A DNA stretch of 64,000 bases from Colwellia sp. MB3u-41 (GTDB lineage Bacteria; Pseudomonadota; Gammaproteobacteria; Enterobacterales; Alteromonadaceae). Both the position numbers and the translations under genes were made by a program. The stretch is taken from NCBI RefSeq assembly GCF_014076845.1, contig NZ_JACGUT010000078.1, positions 1 to 64,000 of the forward strand, written 5' to 3'. Below are positions 49,023 to 59,509 of this stretch, piece by piece (the first letter of the stretch is position 1; each line of letters opens with the position of its first letter). Under the pieces are notes generated by a model. The model searched no databases, had not been told where the DNA came from, and saw only the letters and a list, made by a program, of their open reading frames with translations.

Positions 49023-50138
49023 ATGAGTAACAATAATTCAGATAAACTTTTTGAGTCATTTACAGTCGGTGGACTAGCCTTAAAGAATCGAACGGTTATG
49101 GCGCCCATGACGCGAACATTCTCGCCTAACTACATTCCTAATAGCGATGTTGCAAAATACTATCGCCGAAGAGCTGCAGGGAATGTCGGCTTAATCATTA
49201 CAGAAGGGACCTTTATTTCCCATAAAGCGGCGAATGGCTATGAACGCGTACCTGCTATTTTTGGTGAAGAAGCGTTAGCGGGTTGGAAACATGTTGTTGA
49301 TGAGGTTCATGCTGCGGGTGGCAAAATTGTCCCACAAATCTGGCATGTTGGCTCCGTAAGAAAAGAAGGTATTGGCCCTGATAAATCGGTGCCTGCTTAT
49401 AGCCCTTCAGGATTATATAAGCCTGGAACACCTAATGGTGTTGAAATGAGCCAAGTTGATATTGATGAAGTGGTTGCTTCTTTTGCACAAGCCGCTCTTG
49501 ACGCTAAAAACGTAGGTTTTGATGGCGTCGAAGTTCATGGCGCTCATGGTTACTTGGTTGATCAGTTCTTTTGGGAAGGTACAAACCAGCGGGTTGATGG
49601 CTACGGAGGTTCATTAGAAAACCGTACCCGCTTTGGTGTAGAAATTGTACAAGCTATCCGCGCTGCGGTAGGTAATGACTTTCCTATTATTTTTAGATTT
49701 TCTCAATGGAAGCAGCAAGACTATCATGCAAAACTTTGCCAAAACCCTGAAGAATTAGCGCTCTTTTTATCGTTATTAAGTGAAGCAGGTGTTGATATAT
49801 TTCATGCCAGTACGCGTCGTTTTTGGTTACCTGAATTTGAAGGTTCAACGCTAAACCTTGCCGGATGGACAAAAAAATTAACACAAAAGCCCGTAATAAC
49901 CGTTGGTAGTGTTGGCCTCGACAGTGATTTTACCGGTGAAGGAAACACGGATTTAGGCGGTGCTTCTAATCCTACAGGTATTGAGGGCTTACTCACGCGC
50001 TTAAATAACGATGAATTTGACTTGGTGGCTATTGGTCGTGCGTTGCTAGTCGACCCTGAGTGGGTAAATAAAATTCGAGATAAAAAAGAAGACCAAATAG
50101 CCCCGTTCAATAAAGACGCATTAATGAAGTTGAGTTAA
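49023..50138 (+). CDS. Old-yellow-enzyme-type NADH:flavin oxidoreductase
   Basis: A 371-residue FMN TIM barrel. NRTVMAPMTRTFSPN, HGAHGYLVDQFFWEG and GSLENRTRFG are the family motifs; the phosphate site is in DLVAIGRALLVDPEW. It should reduce C=C bonds of unsaturated carbonyl or enoyl compounds. AGGAAATAAG sits just before ATG 49023; the frame is open 21 codons upstream. It lies 93 bases after the SDR gene, in the same operon. Confidence 0.88.
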   Translation: MSNNNSDKLFESFTVGGLALKNRTVMAPMTRTFSPNYIPNSDVAKYYRRRAAGNVGLIITEGTFISHKAANGYERVPAIFGEEALAGWKHVVDEVHAAGGKIVPQIWHVGSVRKEGIGPDKSVPAYSPSGLYKPGTPNGVEMSQVDIDEVVASFAQAALDAKNVGFDGVEVHGAHGYLVDQFFWEGTNQRVDGYGGSLENRTRFGVEIVQAIRAAVGNDFPIIFRFSQWKQQDYHAKLCQNPEELALFLSLLSEAGVDIFHASTRRFWLPEFEGSTLNLAGWTKKLTQKPVITVGSVGLDSDFTGEGNTDLGGASNPTGIEGLLTRLNNDEFDLVAIGRALLVDPEWVNKIRDKKEDQIAPFNKDALMKLS

Positions 50139-50262
50139 ATTAATTACTGTTAGCTATTAACTAAAAAATTCAATAGCGGATTGATTTTCAAAATGTTATT
50201 ACCACAGCGTATTAATCACTAGCGCATGTTCAACGGGCGTTATTAAACTAAAAGGATCTCTC

Positions 50263-51471
50263 ATGGATTTCGAATACAGTGACAAAGTTAAGGCGTTAAT
50301 CAAGCGTGTAAACTTATTTATGGACACCTATGTTTATCCTGCTGAACAGGAAATGCATGAACAAGTTACGCAAGCACCCTGGTCAACGCCGCCGTTAATG
50401 GAAACACTAAAAGCGAAGGCTAAAGCACAAGGGCTGTGGAATTTATTCTTACCGCTAAGTTATGGTAAATACAGTGCCGGATTAACTAACTTAGAATATG
50501 CACCTTTAGCTGAAATTATGGGCAAAGTGATGTGGGCGCCAGAAGTCTTTAATTGTGCGGCACCTGATACCGGTAATATGGAAGTTCTCGCCAAATATGG
50601 TAGTGAAACACAAAAAAAACAATGGCTAGAGCCCCTGCTAGAAGGGAAAATTCGTTCAGCTTTTGCGATGACAGAGCCTGAAGTAGCATCGAGTGATGCC
50701 ACCAATATTGAATTACGCATCGACCGTGACGGTGATGAATATGTCATCAACGGTAAAAAGTTTTACATCAGTGGCGCTTGCCGTAAACAGTGTGAAATTA
50801 TGATTGTTATGGGTAAAACAGACCCTGATAATGACAATCGTTATATTCAGCAATCTCAAGTACTCGTGCCGATGAAAACCCCTGGAGTTACGATGGTACG
50901 ACCAATGAAGGTGTTTGGTTATGATGATTCACCTGAAGGGCACGCGGAAATTATTTTCGAAAATGTTCGCGTTCCCGTTGAAAACATTATTGTTGCTGAG
51001 GGTAAAGGGTTTGAAATAGCTCAAGGTCGCTTAGGTCCGGGTCGCATTCACCATTGTATGCGATCGATTGGTGTTGCTCAACGCGCCCTTGATTTAATGT
51101 GTAAACGTGTCAATGAGCGTATTGTTTTTGGTCGCCCGATGATCAAACAACAGTCTATACGTGAAGACATTGCTATTTCAGCGTGTCAAATTGAACAAGC
51201 TCGTTTGATGACGTTAAAAGCGGCTCAAAAAATGGACCTTGAAGGCAATAAAGCGGCGAAAGATATTATTGCCATGATAAAAATAGTGGCGCCAAATATG
51301 TCACTTGATGTTATTGACCGTGCCATTCAATGCCATGGTGCAGTGGGGGTTAGCCAAGATACATTTTTAGCCCATGCTTATGCGGGACAGCGAACCTTGC
51401 GTTTAGCGGATGGTCCTGATCAAGTTCACATGATGCAGTTAGGCCGAGACTTAGTCAAAAAATCTACGTAA
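50263..51471 (+). CDS. Acyl-CoA dehydrogenase (cluster)
   Basis: A 402-residue flavoprotein of the ACAD fold: [15 protein letters not shown] in the beta domain, [11 protein letters not shown] and the C-terminal [20 protein letters not shown]. It belongs to the ACAD10/11-like branch that is usually found next to an aminoglycoside-phosphotransferase-like kinase, as it is here (next gene 51 bases on). In ACAD10/11 systems the kinase phosphorylates a 4-hydroxyacyl-CoA and the dehydrogenase helps convert it for beta-oxidation; the pair here suggests hydroxy fatty acids among the substrates. AAAGGA precedes the ATG. Confidence 0.88.
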   Translation: MDFEYSDKVKALIKRVNLFMDTYVYPAEQEMHEQVTQAPWSTPPLMETLKAKAKAQGLWNLFLPLSYGKYSAGLTNLEYAPLAEIMGKVMWAPEVFNCAAPDTGNMEVLAKYGSETQKKQWLEPLLEGKIRSAFAMTEPEVASSDATNIELRIDRDGDEYVINGKKFYISGACRKQCEIMIVMGKTDPDNDNRYIQQSQVLVPMKTPGVTMVRPMKVFGYDDSPEGHAEIIFENVRVPVENIIVAEGKGFEIAQGRLGPGRIHHCMRSIGVAQRALDLMCKRVNERIVFGRPMIKQQSIREDIAISACQIEQARLMTLKAAQKMDLEGNKAAKDIIAMIKIVAPNMSLDVIDRAIQCHGAVGVSQDTFLAHAYAGQRTLRLADGPDQVHMMQLGRDLVKKST

Positions 51472-51521
51472 TTATATCGTTGTTTAAAATAAAAGTCTTA
51501 CATATGAAAGAGAATAAATAC

Positions 51522-52565
51522 ATGGCGGCAATAGCTCCTTTTGATGTTGAAAAACTCACCTCGTACCTTGAATGCCATCTTGAAGGTTTTGTTGGGCCGA
51601 TAACACTCGACAAATTTTCAGGTGGACAATCTAACCCTACCTATAAAGTAATGGCGAAGTCAGGAACTTATGTTTTACGCAGCCAACCACCAGGGAAATT
51701 ACTCAAATCAGCTCATGCGGTTGACCGTGAATATAAGGTCCTTGCAGCGCTAAAAGATTCTAATGTGCCTGTGGCTCAGGTCTATCACCTTTGTGAAGAC
51801 ACAAGCATTATTGGTTCAATGTTTTATATCATGGAATTTTGTGATGGCAGCGTTTATTGGAGTGCCTCGTTAGCTGAGATACCCACCAATACAGAGCGTA
51901 GCCAAATGTATGATGCAATGAATCATGCTTTAGTGGCTTTACATCGCGTGAATGTTGACAACATAGGGCTAAGCGAATATGGAAAAGCAGGTAATTACTT
52001 TGAACGTCAATATGGTCGTTGGTCTTCACAGTATCGCGCTTCAGAACTACAAAAAATAGATGCTATGGATAATTTAAGTCGATGGCTTGAGGTTAACTTA
52101 CCCCAAGATGACGGCAAAGTTTGCCTGGTACATGGTGACTTTCGATTAGACAACATGATGTTTGCCAAAAATAAGCCTGAAATTATCGCCATTCTTGACT
52201 GGGAGCTCTCTACCTTAGGGCATCCGTATTCTGATCTAGCCTATCAATGTATGGGGTTAAGAATGCCACAAGGCATGGGCAGTATAGATGGACTAAAAGG
52301 CGTTGATAGAACACGTTTAGGTATACCCAGCGAAGCCGAATATGTGGCTACTTATTGTCAGCGCATGGGCATTGAAAAAATAGACAACTGGACCTTTTAT
52401 CTCGCGTTTAGCTTTTTTAGGTTAGCCGCTATTGTGCAAGGTGTTGCTAAGAGAGCTTCCCAAGGGAATGCTTCGAACGAAAATGCTAATAAAGTTGGTA
52501 AGTTTGTCGAGCCTTTAGCTCAAATGGCATTACAGATCATTGAGCAAGAGAGTCAGGCGCAATAA
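51522..52565 (+). CDS. APH-fold phosphotransferase, ACAD10/11-associated type
   Basis: A 347-residue kinase-like protein. The catalytic loop VHGDFRLDNMMF and the metal loop ILDWELSTLGHP are intact, as is FSGGQSNPTYK at the nucleotide-binding end. It is the bacterial counterpart of the kinase domain of ACAD10/11 that phosphorylates 4-hydroxyacyl-CoAs. It lies directly after the partner dehydrogenase. ATG 51522 (MAAIAPFDVEK) is preferred; in-frame ATGs lie 6 and 14 codons upstream. Confidence 0.85.
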   Translation: MAAIAPFDVEKLTSYLECHLEGFVGPITLDKFSGGQSNPTYKVMAKSGTYVLRSQPPGKLLKSAHAVDREYKVLAALKDSNVPVAQVYHLCEDTSIIGSMFYIMEFCDGSVYWSASLAEIPTNTERSQMYDAMNHALVALHRVNVDNIGLSEYGKAGNYFERQYGRWSSQYRASELQKIDAMDNLSRWLEVNLPQDDGKVCLVHGDFRLDNMMFAKNKPEIIAILDWELSTLGHPYSDLAYQCMGLRMPQGMGSIDGLKGVDRTRLGIPSEAEYVATYCQRMGIEKIDNWTFYLAFSFFRLAAIVQGVAKRASQGNASNENANKVGKFVEPLAQMALQIIEQESQAQ

Positions 52566-52659
52566 TAATTAAAGATGAATATAAAAATAGGCATAAACGC
52601 AAGCTTGAGCAACAGACCCAAACAACGGTCAGGCAATATTTTACTGTGAGGAAAAAAAC

Positions 52660-53421
52660 ATGGATCCATTATTAGATTTTACTGGAAAAGTAGCGGTTAT
52701 TACCGGTGCAGCTCAAGGATTTGGCAAATTATTGGCTGAAGAACTGGCTAAACGTGGCGCTAAGTTAGTGATCAGTGATATTAACGAAGCCGGTGTTCAT
52801 AGCGTTGCGGATGAAATTGCGGCAACTGGGGCACACGTTATCGCATTAAAATGCAATGTTGCTAAAAATGAAGACTGTAAAGCGATGGTTGATGCCGCCA
52901 TTGAACATTTTGGTCGTGTTGATATTGGTGTCAACAACGCGGGTATTGCCCATGAGTTCCATGCGTTACACGAGATTGACGAAGCGCTCATGGATAAACA
53001 ATTTGCGGTGAATGTTAAAGGTGTTCAGTTTGGTATGAGTCATCAAATTCAACAAATGTTAAAACAACAAGGCGGCGCTATTTTGAATGTTAGCTCAATG
53101 GCCGGGCTTGGCGGCGCGGCAAAGGTAGGCGCTTATTCTATGGCGAAACATGCTGTGATTGGTCTAACCAAAACAGGCGCTGTTGAATACGGTCGTCATA
53201 ATATACGCATCAATGCCATTTGCCCATTTTTTACCTTAACGCAAATGGTAACAGATATGGCTGATGAAAATATGCAAAGCAAAATGAGCTTAGGTGCGCC
53301 GATGAAACGTCTCGCTGAACCTAAAGAAGTGGTTGCGGTAATGCTGATGATGTTGTCGCCTGCTAACACTTATATGACAGGGCAATGCATCGCGATAGAT
53401 GGCGGCGTATCTGCGCAGTAA
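52660..53421 (+). CDS. SDR-family oxidoreductase (cluster)
   Basis: A 253-residue short-chain dehydrogenase with TGAAQGFG at 15-22, NNAG at 92-95, Ser145/146, Tyr159 and Lys163 (YSMAK) and the ending GQCIAIDGGVSAQ. TGAGGAAA lies before the ATG. It is followed by a terminator-like hairpin. Likely a 3-hydroxyacyl or alcohol dehydrogenase of the same pathway. Confidence 0.88.
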   Translation: MDPLLDFTGKVAVITGAAQGFGKLLAEELAKRGAKLVISDINEAGVHSVADEIAATGAHVIALKCNVAKNEDCKAMVDAAIEHFGRVDIGVNNAGIAHEFHALHEIDEALMDKQFAVNVKGVQFGMSHQIQQMLKQQGGAILNVSSMAGLGGAAKVGAYSMAKHAVIGLTKTGAVEYGRHNIRINAICPFFTLTQMVTDMADENMQSKMSLGAPMKRLAEPKEVVAVMLMMLSPANTYMTGQCIAIDGGVSAQ

Positions 53422-53425
53422 GCCT

Positions 53426-53470
53426 TAAAGGTAAGCTCAAATCACTGTTTTTGTTTACCTTTATTTTAAT
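53426..53470 (+). terminator. Possible terminator within the catabolic cluster
   Basis: Arms taaaggtaa (53426-53434) and ttaccttta (53455-53463), 20-base loop, then TTTTAAT. It could reduce transcription of the downstream genes or end one of two operons. Confidence 0.5.
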
Positions 53471-53529
53471 ACTACTTTTAATCTAGCCTTTGATTTTATG
53501 TTTTGATACCAGAATAAGAAGAGAACAGT

Positions 53530-55335
53530 ATGCTCAATGAATTAATGAATGCACGTGATATCGAATTCATGCTTTATGAATTTTTTGATAGTGAATCACT
53601 ATTAAAAAGAGAACGATATCAAGACCATGATCGTCAAACATTTAATGATGTTATTGCCACGGCTAAAACAATAGCAGAAAAACACTTCTTACCTATTCGT
53701 CAAAAACTTGATACGCATCAGCCTACTTTTGATGGTAAAAACGTACATTTAATCCCTGAACTTAAACCCGCTATTGATGCCGTTATTGCTTCAGGTCTAC
53801 CCTCAGCCACCGCTAATTACAACACTAATGGTATGCAGCTTCCGCCAATCATCGCAAGTATTGCCAGTTCATATTTGACTGTCGCGGGTGGTGTTGGTTT
53901 GGGCTACAACATGTTAACCACCGCTAATGCTAATTTACTTGAAGCACATGGCAGCGACGCACTGATTGAAAAATGGGTGAAGCCTATGCGTGCTGGACGT
54001 TTTATGGGTACGATGGCCATGACAGAACCGGGCAGCGGTTCAGGCTTAGGTGATTTAATTACCAAAGCGACCAAGGCAGCAGACGGCAGTTATCGTATCA
54101 GTGGTAATAAAATCTATATCTCGGGTGGCGATCATAACCTAAGCGAAAATATTGTACATCTAGTGCTGGCTCGATTAGCTGGGGCGCCAAAAGGTATAAG
54201 GGGCATCTCACTCTTTGTTGTGCCTAAATTCTTAGTGAATGATGATGGCTCAATCGGTGCAGACAATGAAGTTGCCTTGTCAGGGTTATTTCACAAAATG
54301 GGTGGTCGAGCACAAACGTCTACTTCGTTAAGTTTTGGTGAAAAAAATGGCGCTGTTGGTTACTTGGTTGGTGAAGAAAACCAAGGGCTAAAATACATGT
54401 TTCATATGATGAATGAAGCCCGCATTATGGTTGGTACAAGCGCTGCTGCTATCGGTATAGCGGGTTATCTGTACTCATTAGCGTACGCAAAAAACAGACC
54501 ACAAGGTCGTTTGCCTTCATGCAAAGACCCGCTTTCTCCTATGGTTAATATCATAGAGCACGCCGATGTTCGCCGTATGTTATTAGCACAAAAAGCATAT
54601 GCAGAAGGTGCGTTTTCGTTAGTGCTTTACGGCACACAATTAAGTGACGACGAAAAAACAGCACCGAGTGTTGCCGCTAAAGAACACGCCCACTTATTAC
54701 TCGACTTCCTTACCCCCATTATTAAAACTTGGCCTTCAGAATATGGCACTAAAGCCAACGATTTAGCCATTCAAGTATTAGGCGGACATGGTTATATTAA
54801 CGAGCACCCCGTTGAATTATTTTACCGTGATAATCGTTTAAACACGATTCATGAAGGTACAACGGGTATTCAGTCATTAGACTTATTAACGCGCAAAGTA
54901 CCGATGAACAACATGGCTGGATACTTAGCCACCCTAGCTGAAATACGTAAAACCATCGAACAAGCTAGACAGTATGAAAGCTTATCAGAGTTTACTCAGC
55001 AACTAAGTGAAGCGGTGGCTACGTTACAGCAGACCACTGAAGCGGTGTTGGCCGCGATGACGACTAAAAATATAGATTTAGCATTAGCTAATTCTGTTAA
55101 ATATTTAGAGTTATTTGGTCACGTTATTATTGCCTGGTTATGGCTTAAACAAGGCCTTGTTGCTACTAAAGGTCTTGAATTAAAGCCTCATCAAGATGAT
55201 GCTTGTTTTTATCAAGGGAAACTGCAAACGCTTCAGTATTTTTATCGCTTTGAATTGCCACAAATATCGTTATGGGCAGCGCTTTTACTCAACACCGACA
55301 ACAGTACCTATGAGATGAAAACCGCATGGTTTTAA
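53530..55335 (+). CDS. Acyl-CoA dehydrogenase with C-terminal extension
   Basis: A 601-residue ACAD. N-terminal and middle domains with MTEPGSGSGLGDLITKA and YRISGNKIYISGGDHNL; the C-terminal catalytic region has QVLGGHGYINEHPVELFYRD, followed by HEGTTGIQSLDLLTRK and about 130 extra residues. This long form is the type that acts on long-chain or branched acyl-CoAs (compare the FadE/DmdC-like group). AAGAAGAGA precedes the ATG. Confidence 0.88.
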   Translation: MLNELMNARDIEFMLYEFFDSESLLKRERYQDHDRQTFNDVIATAKTIAEKHFLPIRQKLDTHQPTFDGKNVHLIPELKPAIDAVIASGLPSATANYNTNGMQLPPIIASIASSYLTVAGGVGLGYNMLTTANANLLEAHGSDALIEKWVKPMRAGRFMGTMAMTEPGSGSGLGDLITKATKAADGSYRISGNKIYISGGDHNLSENIVHLVLARLAGAPKGIRGISLFVVPKFLVNDDGSIGADNEVALSGLFHKMGGRAQTSTSLSFGEKNGAVGYLVGEENQGLKYMFHMMNEARIMVGTSAAAIGIAGYLYSLAYAKNRPQGRLPSCKDPLSPMVNIIEHADVRRMLLAQKAYAEGAFSLVLYGTQLSDDEKTAPSVAAKEHAHLLLDFLTPIIKTWPSEYGTKANDLAIQVLGGHGYINEHPVELFYRDNRLNTIHEGTTGIQSLDLLTRKVPMNNMAGYLATLAEIRKTIEQARQYESLSEFTQQLSEAVATLQQTTEAVLAAMTTKNIDLALANSVKYLELFGHVIIAWLWLKQGLVATKGLELKPHQDDACFYQGKLQTLQYFYRFELPQISLWAALLLNTDNSTYEMKTAWF

Positions 55336-55425
55336 AGCACTTTAATTAGGTAAAAAAGTCATAAGCCTATGAAAAAATACTTAATGGTAAGCCCCCTAAT
55401 AGAAATAATAATAAAGAGATAGCTT

Positions 55426-55887
55426 ATGCCAACAATAATTAAAAAAGATGAATTAGCACAGTACATTGGTTATCAAGCCGCACCTACGCCTTGGCATACC
55501 ATTGACCAAGCGCAAATTAATCTATTTGCAGATTGTACACTTGACCATCAGTTTATCCATGTTGACGAAGTGAAGGCTAAAGCAACACCGTTTGGCACTA
55601 CGATAGCGCACGGGTTTTTATCCTTATCGATGTTGTCTTATTTTGCCAAAGATTTTAGCGTGATTATTGATGGCTTTTATATGGGCTTAAATGCGGGTTT
55701 TGACAAAGTGAGATTTTTACAGCCGGTTCATGTTAATAGCCGTATTCGTGCACATGCAAAAACGTTGGCGATTGACGAAAAAAAGCTCGGTCAATACCGC
55801 TTATGTACAGAAGTCACGGTTGAGATTGAAGGTGGTGATACACCCGCTTTGGTTGCTGAGTGGGTTTCAGTACAAATGGTTAAATAA
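55426..55887 (+). CDS. MaoC-family hydratase
   Basis: A 153-residue single hot-dog domain. The (R)-specific enoyl-CoA hydratase motif is intact: Asp40 and His45 in DHQFIHVD and HGFLSL at 62-67. It would hydrate an enoyl-CoA to the 3-hydroxyacyl-CoA. AAAGAGA precedes the ATG. Follows the long dehydrogenase, consistent with consecutive steps of a beta-oxidation-like path. Confidence 0.88.
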   Translation: MPTIIKKDELAQYIGYQAAPTPWHTIDQAQINLFADCTLDHQFIHVDEVKAKATPFGTTIAHGFLSLSMLSYFAKDFSVIIDGFYMGLNAGFDKVRFLQPVHVNSRIRAHAKTLAIDEKKLGQYRLCTEVTVEIEGGDTPALVAEWVSVQMVK

Positions 55888-56049
55888 CAACGCAACTTAG
55901 CGAGTTTATGCGTGCTAATAAATTAAAAATGATCATCTAGTTTTATAAATTATGCACTTTATATTTTTAAAAGCTAATTTACAGATTTAAGCCTTTATTG
56001 CTGAGGTTAACGTGAATAGAATCATTAGAAAATCGATTAAGGAAATATT

Positions 56050-56967
56050 ATGACAATCAGTTTTGTAGGTAAAGTCGCTATTGTTACAGGCGCAGGTAAT
56101 GGATTAGGTCGTTCGCATGCCTTAGCGCTTGCTGCACGTGGCGCTAAAGTTGTCGTCAATGATTTAGGTGGCGCCCGAGATGGTCGCGGCGCTTCTTCAC
56201 AAGCCTCACAAGATGTAGTGCGTTTAATTGAAGACAATGGCGGTGAAGCGATAAGCCATGGCGCCAATGTTGCCAACTTTGATGAAGTACAAGATATGGT
56301 TAAACAAGCTATGGATAAATGGGGACGTGTTGATATTCTCATTAATAACGCGGGTATTCTACGCGACAAATCATTCACAAAAATGACCTTAGATGACTTT
56401 AAAGTTGTTATGGATGTGCATGTGATGGGGTCCGTTAACTGTACTAAAGCTGTTTGGGATATCATGCGAGAACAAAACTATGGGCGCATTGTGATGACTA
56501 CCTCATCAAGTGGTATGTACGGCAACTTTGGTCAGTCAAATTATGGTGCAGCTAAAATGGCTGTTCTGGGGCTAATGAATACGTTAGTCATTGAAGGTGC
56601 TAAAAATAATATTCGTATTAATGCACTTGCACCCACAGCGGGGACACGAATGACCGAAGATTTAATGCCAGAAAATATTGTCAAAGCCTTTGCCCCAGAA
56701 GCCGTAACCGCTGGCATGCTGACACTGTGTGATAATGATGCGCCTAATCGCTTTATTTTATGTGCGGGAGCGGGGGGATATTCAAGTGCCAGTATGTTTG
56801 AAACCGATGGCTGTTTTATTCCACAAAACAGTCAAAGCCCCGAAAAAGTGCGTGAATGTTGGAGCGAGCTTAGCCGTCAAACAGACCAAGTTGCCTTAAC
56901 CTGTGGTGCTAAACAGGGTGAGAAATTTGTCAGTAAAGCGATGGCATATATGCAATCACAGCAGTAA
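56050..56967 (+). CDS. SDR-family 3-hydroxyacyl-CoA dehydrogenase, HSD17B4-like
   Basis: A 305-residue enzyme like the dehydrogenase domain of peroxisomal multifunctional enzyme 2. TGAGNGLG is at 13-20, the signature NDLGGARDGRG at 37-47, NNAG at 99-102, and Tyr165/Lys169 in NYGAAK. The C-terminal part is longer than in classical SDRs. It pairs naturally with the MaoC hydratase just upstream to run the (R)-specific route. AAGGAAA precedes the ATG. Confidence 0.9.
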   Translation: MTISFVGKVAIVTGAGNGLGRSHALALAARGAKVVVNDLGGARDGRGASSQASQDVVRLIEDNGGEAISHGANVANFDEVQDMVKQAMDKWGRVDILINNAGILRDKSFTKMTLDDFKVVMDVHVMGSVNCTKAVWDIMREQNYGRIVMTTSSSGMYGNFGQSNYGAAKMAVLGLMNTLVIEGAKNNIRINALAPTAGTRMTEDLMPENIVKAFAPEAVTAGMLTLCDNDAPNRFILCAGAGGYSSASMFETDGCFIPQNSQSPEKVRECWSELSRQTDQVALTCGAKQGEKFVSKAMAYMQSQQ

Positions 56968-57017
56968 TAGCCATGATTAAAGCGCGATTAATAAATAATA
57001 ACGAATAAGGAACATCG

Positions 57018-57098
57018 ATGAGAGAAGCCGTAATAGTATCTACCGCCCGAACTCCAATGGGTAAAATTTACCGTAGGGGCTTTAACGATTTAAAATAA
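57018..57098 (+). pseudogene. Thiolase remnant (first 26 codons)
   Basis: MREAVIVSTARTPMGKIYRR is the characteristic N-terminus of acetyl-CoA acyltransferases, with AAGGAA eight bases before the ATG, but the frame ends after GFNDLK with TAA. The remaining ~1.1 kb of a thiolase gene is absent, and fadD follows after 69 bases. The fragment lacks the catalytic Cys and cannot function. The position matches the expected place for a thiolase in this pathway, so it looks like a recent deletion. Confidence 0.85.
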
Positions 57099-57167
57099 AA
57101 CATTTAACGTGGCATAACTATAATAATAATGTCATGCATAAAATAAGTGATTGGGGAGACGAAAATA

Positions 57168-58826
57168 ATGGAAAAAATTTGGCTTGAAAAGAGTTATCCA
57201 AGCGGTGTTGATTTTGAAATAAATCCAGATAAATATAGTTCTTTAGCTGGCTTATTTACTAAATATACTAAGCTATATCAAGATAATACCGCGTTTATTA
57301 ATATGGGCGCGAGTATTACTTATCAAGAACTGGGTGAGCAAGCTAAAGACTTTGCTGCCTATTTACAGCGAGACTTAGGATTAGTTAAAGGTGATAAATT
57401 TGCCATCATGATCCCTAATCTTTTACAATATCCTGTCGCCTTATTTGGTGCGTTAATGGCAGGTTTAACCGTCGTTAACGTTAACCCGTTATATACACCC
57501 CGAGAATTACAACATCAACTAAAAGACTCAGGTACAAAGGGTATTCTTATCCTTGAAAATTTTGCCCATGTACTTGAAGCGGTTATTGATAAAACAGATG
57601 TTGAACATATTGTCATTACTGGTGTGGGCGACCGATTAGGAAAAGTAAAAGGCTTACTGGTAAATAGTGTACTTAGGTATGTAAAAAAACAGGTGCCAAG
57701 TTTTAATTTTCCTCAAGCCGTCAGATTTAATAAAGCGATGGAAACAGGTGCTAGCTTAAGTTTTACTCCGGTCGAGGTTACCGGAGCTGATCTGGCCTTT
57801 TTGCAATATACTGGCGGTACCACGGGGCCATCAAAAGGGGTCATGTTAACGCACCGTAATATGGTTGCTAATCTTGAACAATCTAATGCAGCAACCAAGA
57901 ATGTCTATGATGTTGGTCAAGAATTCATGGTTACCGCGCTGCCGCTTTATCATGTCTATGCGCTAACCTCTAATTGTTTATGTTTTTTGCCCTTTGGTGG
58001 TACTAATCTTTTAATTACCAACCCCAGAGATATGGCGGGCTTTGTTAAAGAGCTGGCTAAATATCCTTTTACAGTTATCACCGGTGTAAATACCTTATTC
58101 AATGCGTTATTGCATACCCCAGGATTTGACCAACTAGATTTCACGCCTTTAAAGCTTGGTTTTGGCGGTGGCATGTCTGTACAGCGGCCGGTTGCAGAGC
58201 TTTGGGAGAAGGTCACAAAAACCCGCTTACTAGAAGGTTATGGCCTGACAGAATGTGCACCTTTAGTGACCATGAGCCCTTATAACCAAGCAAGCTTTAA
58301 TGGGTCAATTGGTGTGCCTGTTTCTTCTACCGATATTCGCCTAATGGATGATAACGGCAAAGAAGTTGCACTTGGTGAGCCGGGTGAAATGTGGGTCAAA
58401 GGCCCACAAGTAATGGCCGGTTATTACAACCGTCAAGAGGCAACGGATGAAGTCTTAAAAGATGGGTGGTTAGCCACGGGTGATATTGCCACGATGGATG
58501 AGAATGGCTTTTTCAAAATTGTTGATCGCAAGAAAGATATGATTATTGTTTCTGGTTTTAATGTCTTTCCCAATGAAATTGAAGAAGTGCTTGTAATGCA
58601 TGGTGGGGTACTTGAAGCCGCTGCTATTGGTGTACCTCATGAATCAACGGGTGAGGCGGTCAAAGTTTTCATTGTACGTAAAGACCCGGAATTAGTTGAA
58701 CAAGATATTCTAGACCATTGTCATGAACAGTTAACAAACTATAAACGGCCTAAGTTGGTGGAATTTATTGATGAGCTACCAAAGACCAATGTCGGTAAAG
58801 TATTACGCAAAGCGCTACGTACATAA
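57168..58826 (+). CDS. fadD: Long-chain fatty acid CoA ligase
   Basis: A 552-residue adenylate-forming enzyme activating fatty acids to acyl-CoA. The AMP-binding motif [11 protein letters not shown] is at 214-224, then GYGLTECAP and the C-terminal [17 protein letters not shown] and lysine motif NVGKVLRK. Length and motif style match E. coli FadD. GGGGAG lies before ATG 57168; the frame is open 7 codons upstream. It supplies substrates for the dehydrogenases upstream. Confidence 0.92.
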   Translation: MEKIWLEKSYPSGVDFEINPDKYSSLAGLFTKYTKLYQDNTAFINMGASITYQELGEQAKDFAAYLQRDLGLVKGDKFAIMIPNLLQYPVALFGALMAGLTVVNVNPLYTPRELQHQLKDSGTKGILILENFAHVLEAVIDKTDVEHIVITGVGDRLGKVKGLLVNSVLRYVKKQVPSFNFPQAVRFNKAMETGASLSFTPVEVTGADLAFLQYTGGTTGPSKGVMLTHRNMVANLEQSNAATKNVYDVGQEFMVTALPLYHVYALTSNCLCFLPFGGTNLLITNPRDMAGFVKELAKYPFTVITGVNTLFNALLHTPGFDQLDFTPLKLGFGGGMSVQRPVAELWEKVTKTRLLEGYGLTECAPLVTMSPYNQASFNGSIGVPVSSTDIRLMDDNGKEVALGEPGEMWVKGPQVMAGYYNRQEATDEVLKDGWLATGDIATMDENGFFKIVDRKKDMIIVSGFNVFPNEIEEVLVMHGGVLEAAAIGVPHESTGEAVKVFIVRKDPELVEQDILDHCHEQLTNYKRPKLVEFIDELPKTNVGKVLRKALRT

Positions 58827-58894
58827 ACGAAAGCTCAGTAACGTAAATTGCTCACTTACGCGGGCTATAAATAAGTCATAAAGGTATGTTAGTG

Positions 58895-58919
58895 TGGCCT
58901 CAATCAAACGTTGAGGCCA
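58895..58919 (+). terminator. Hairpin after fadD
   Basis: Arms tggcctcaa (58895-58903) and ttgaggcca (58911-58919) with a 7-base loop, but no T run follows. A weak or Rho-aided terminator is possible. Confidence 0.45.
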
Positions 58920-58977
58920 ATCGCCTTAAAAATTGATAGCAAGTTAACACCGGTTGATACATAAAAAGGATTTACTC

Positions 58978-59403
58978 TTGAGTATTATTGAAAATAGCTG
59001 CCTTTTGCTGGGCCGTTTTTTAATGGGAAGCTATTTCATTCTTCCTGCTGTTAGTAAAATCAACAAATTTGACGGCACAATGACCTATATGGAACAGCAT
59101 AATGTTCCCATGGTCTCAGTATTATTAGTGGTGACTATTATCATTCAATTGGTTGCAGGTGCTGCGATTATTGTTGGATTCAAAGGAAAAATAGCGGCGT
59201 TTATATTAGCAGGTCTAACCTTGGTCATTAGCTTATATATGCATAACTTTTGGGTAATGGAAGAAGGTTTAGCACGTAGTCATGAATTGCAAAATCTATT
59301 CAAAAATATGGGTATTATGGCAGGTTTATTAATGATCACGGGGTTAGGTACGGGCAAATATAGTATCGACCAACATAACACTATTCAAAGTGATGGGTAT
59401 TAA
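58978..59403 (+). CDS. DoxX-family membrane protein
   Basis: A 141-residue protein with four membrane helices (about 8-26, 42-62, 70-88 and 108-126) and the DoxX-type opening LLGRFLMGSYFILPAVSKI. The start appears to be a TTG at 58978, seven bases after AAGGA; a TTG eight codons earlier is also in frame. Often found beside oxidoreductases; function uncertain. Confidence 0.75.
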   Translation: MSIIENSCLLLGRFLMGSYFILPAVSKINKFDGTMTYMEQHNVPMVSVLLVVTIIIQLVAGAAIIVGFKGKIAAFILAGLTLVISLYMHNFWVMEEGLARSHELQNLFKNMGIMAGLLMITGLGTGKYSIDQHNTIQSDGY

Positions 59404-59509
59404 GCCATTAACCTATGTCCGTATTGCTAACTTTAGCCCTGTAGGGCCAATGAAATTAGCGCTATAAACGATTATCATAAAAACGATCACAGATGGAGAT
59501 CACGCGATA

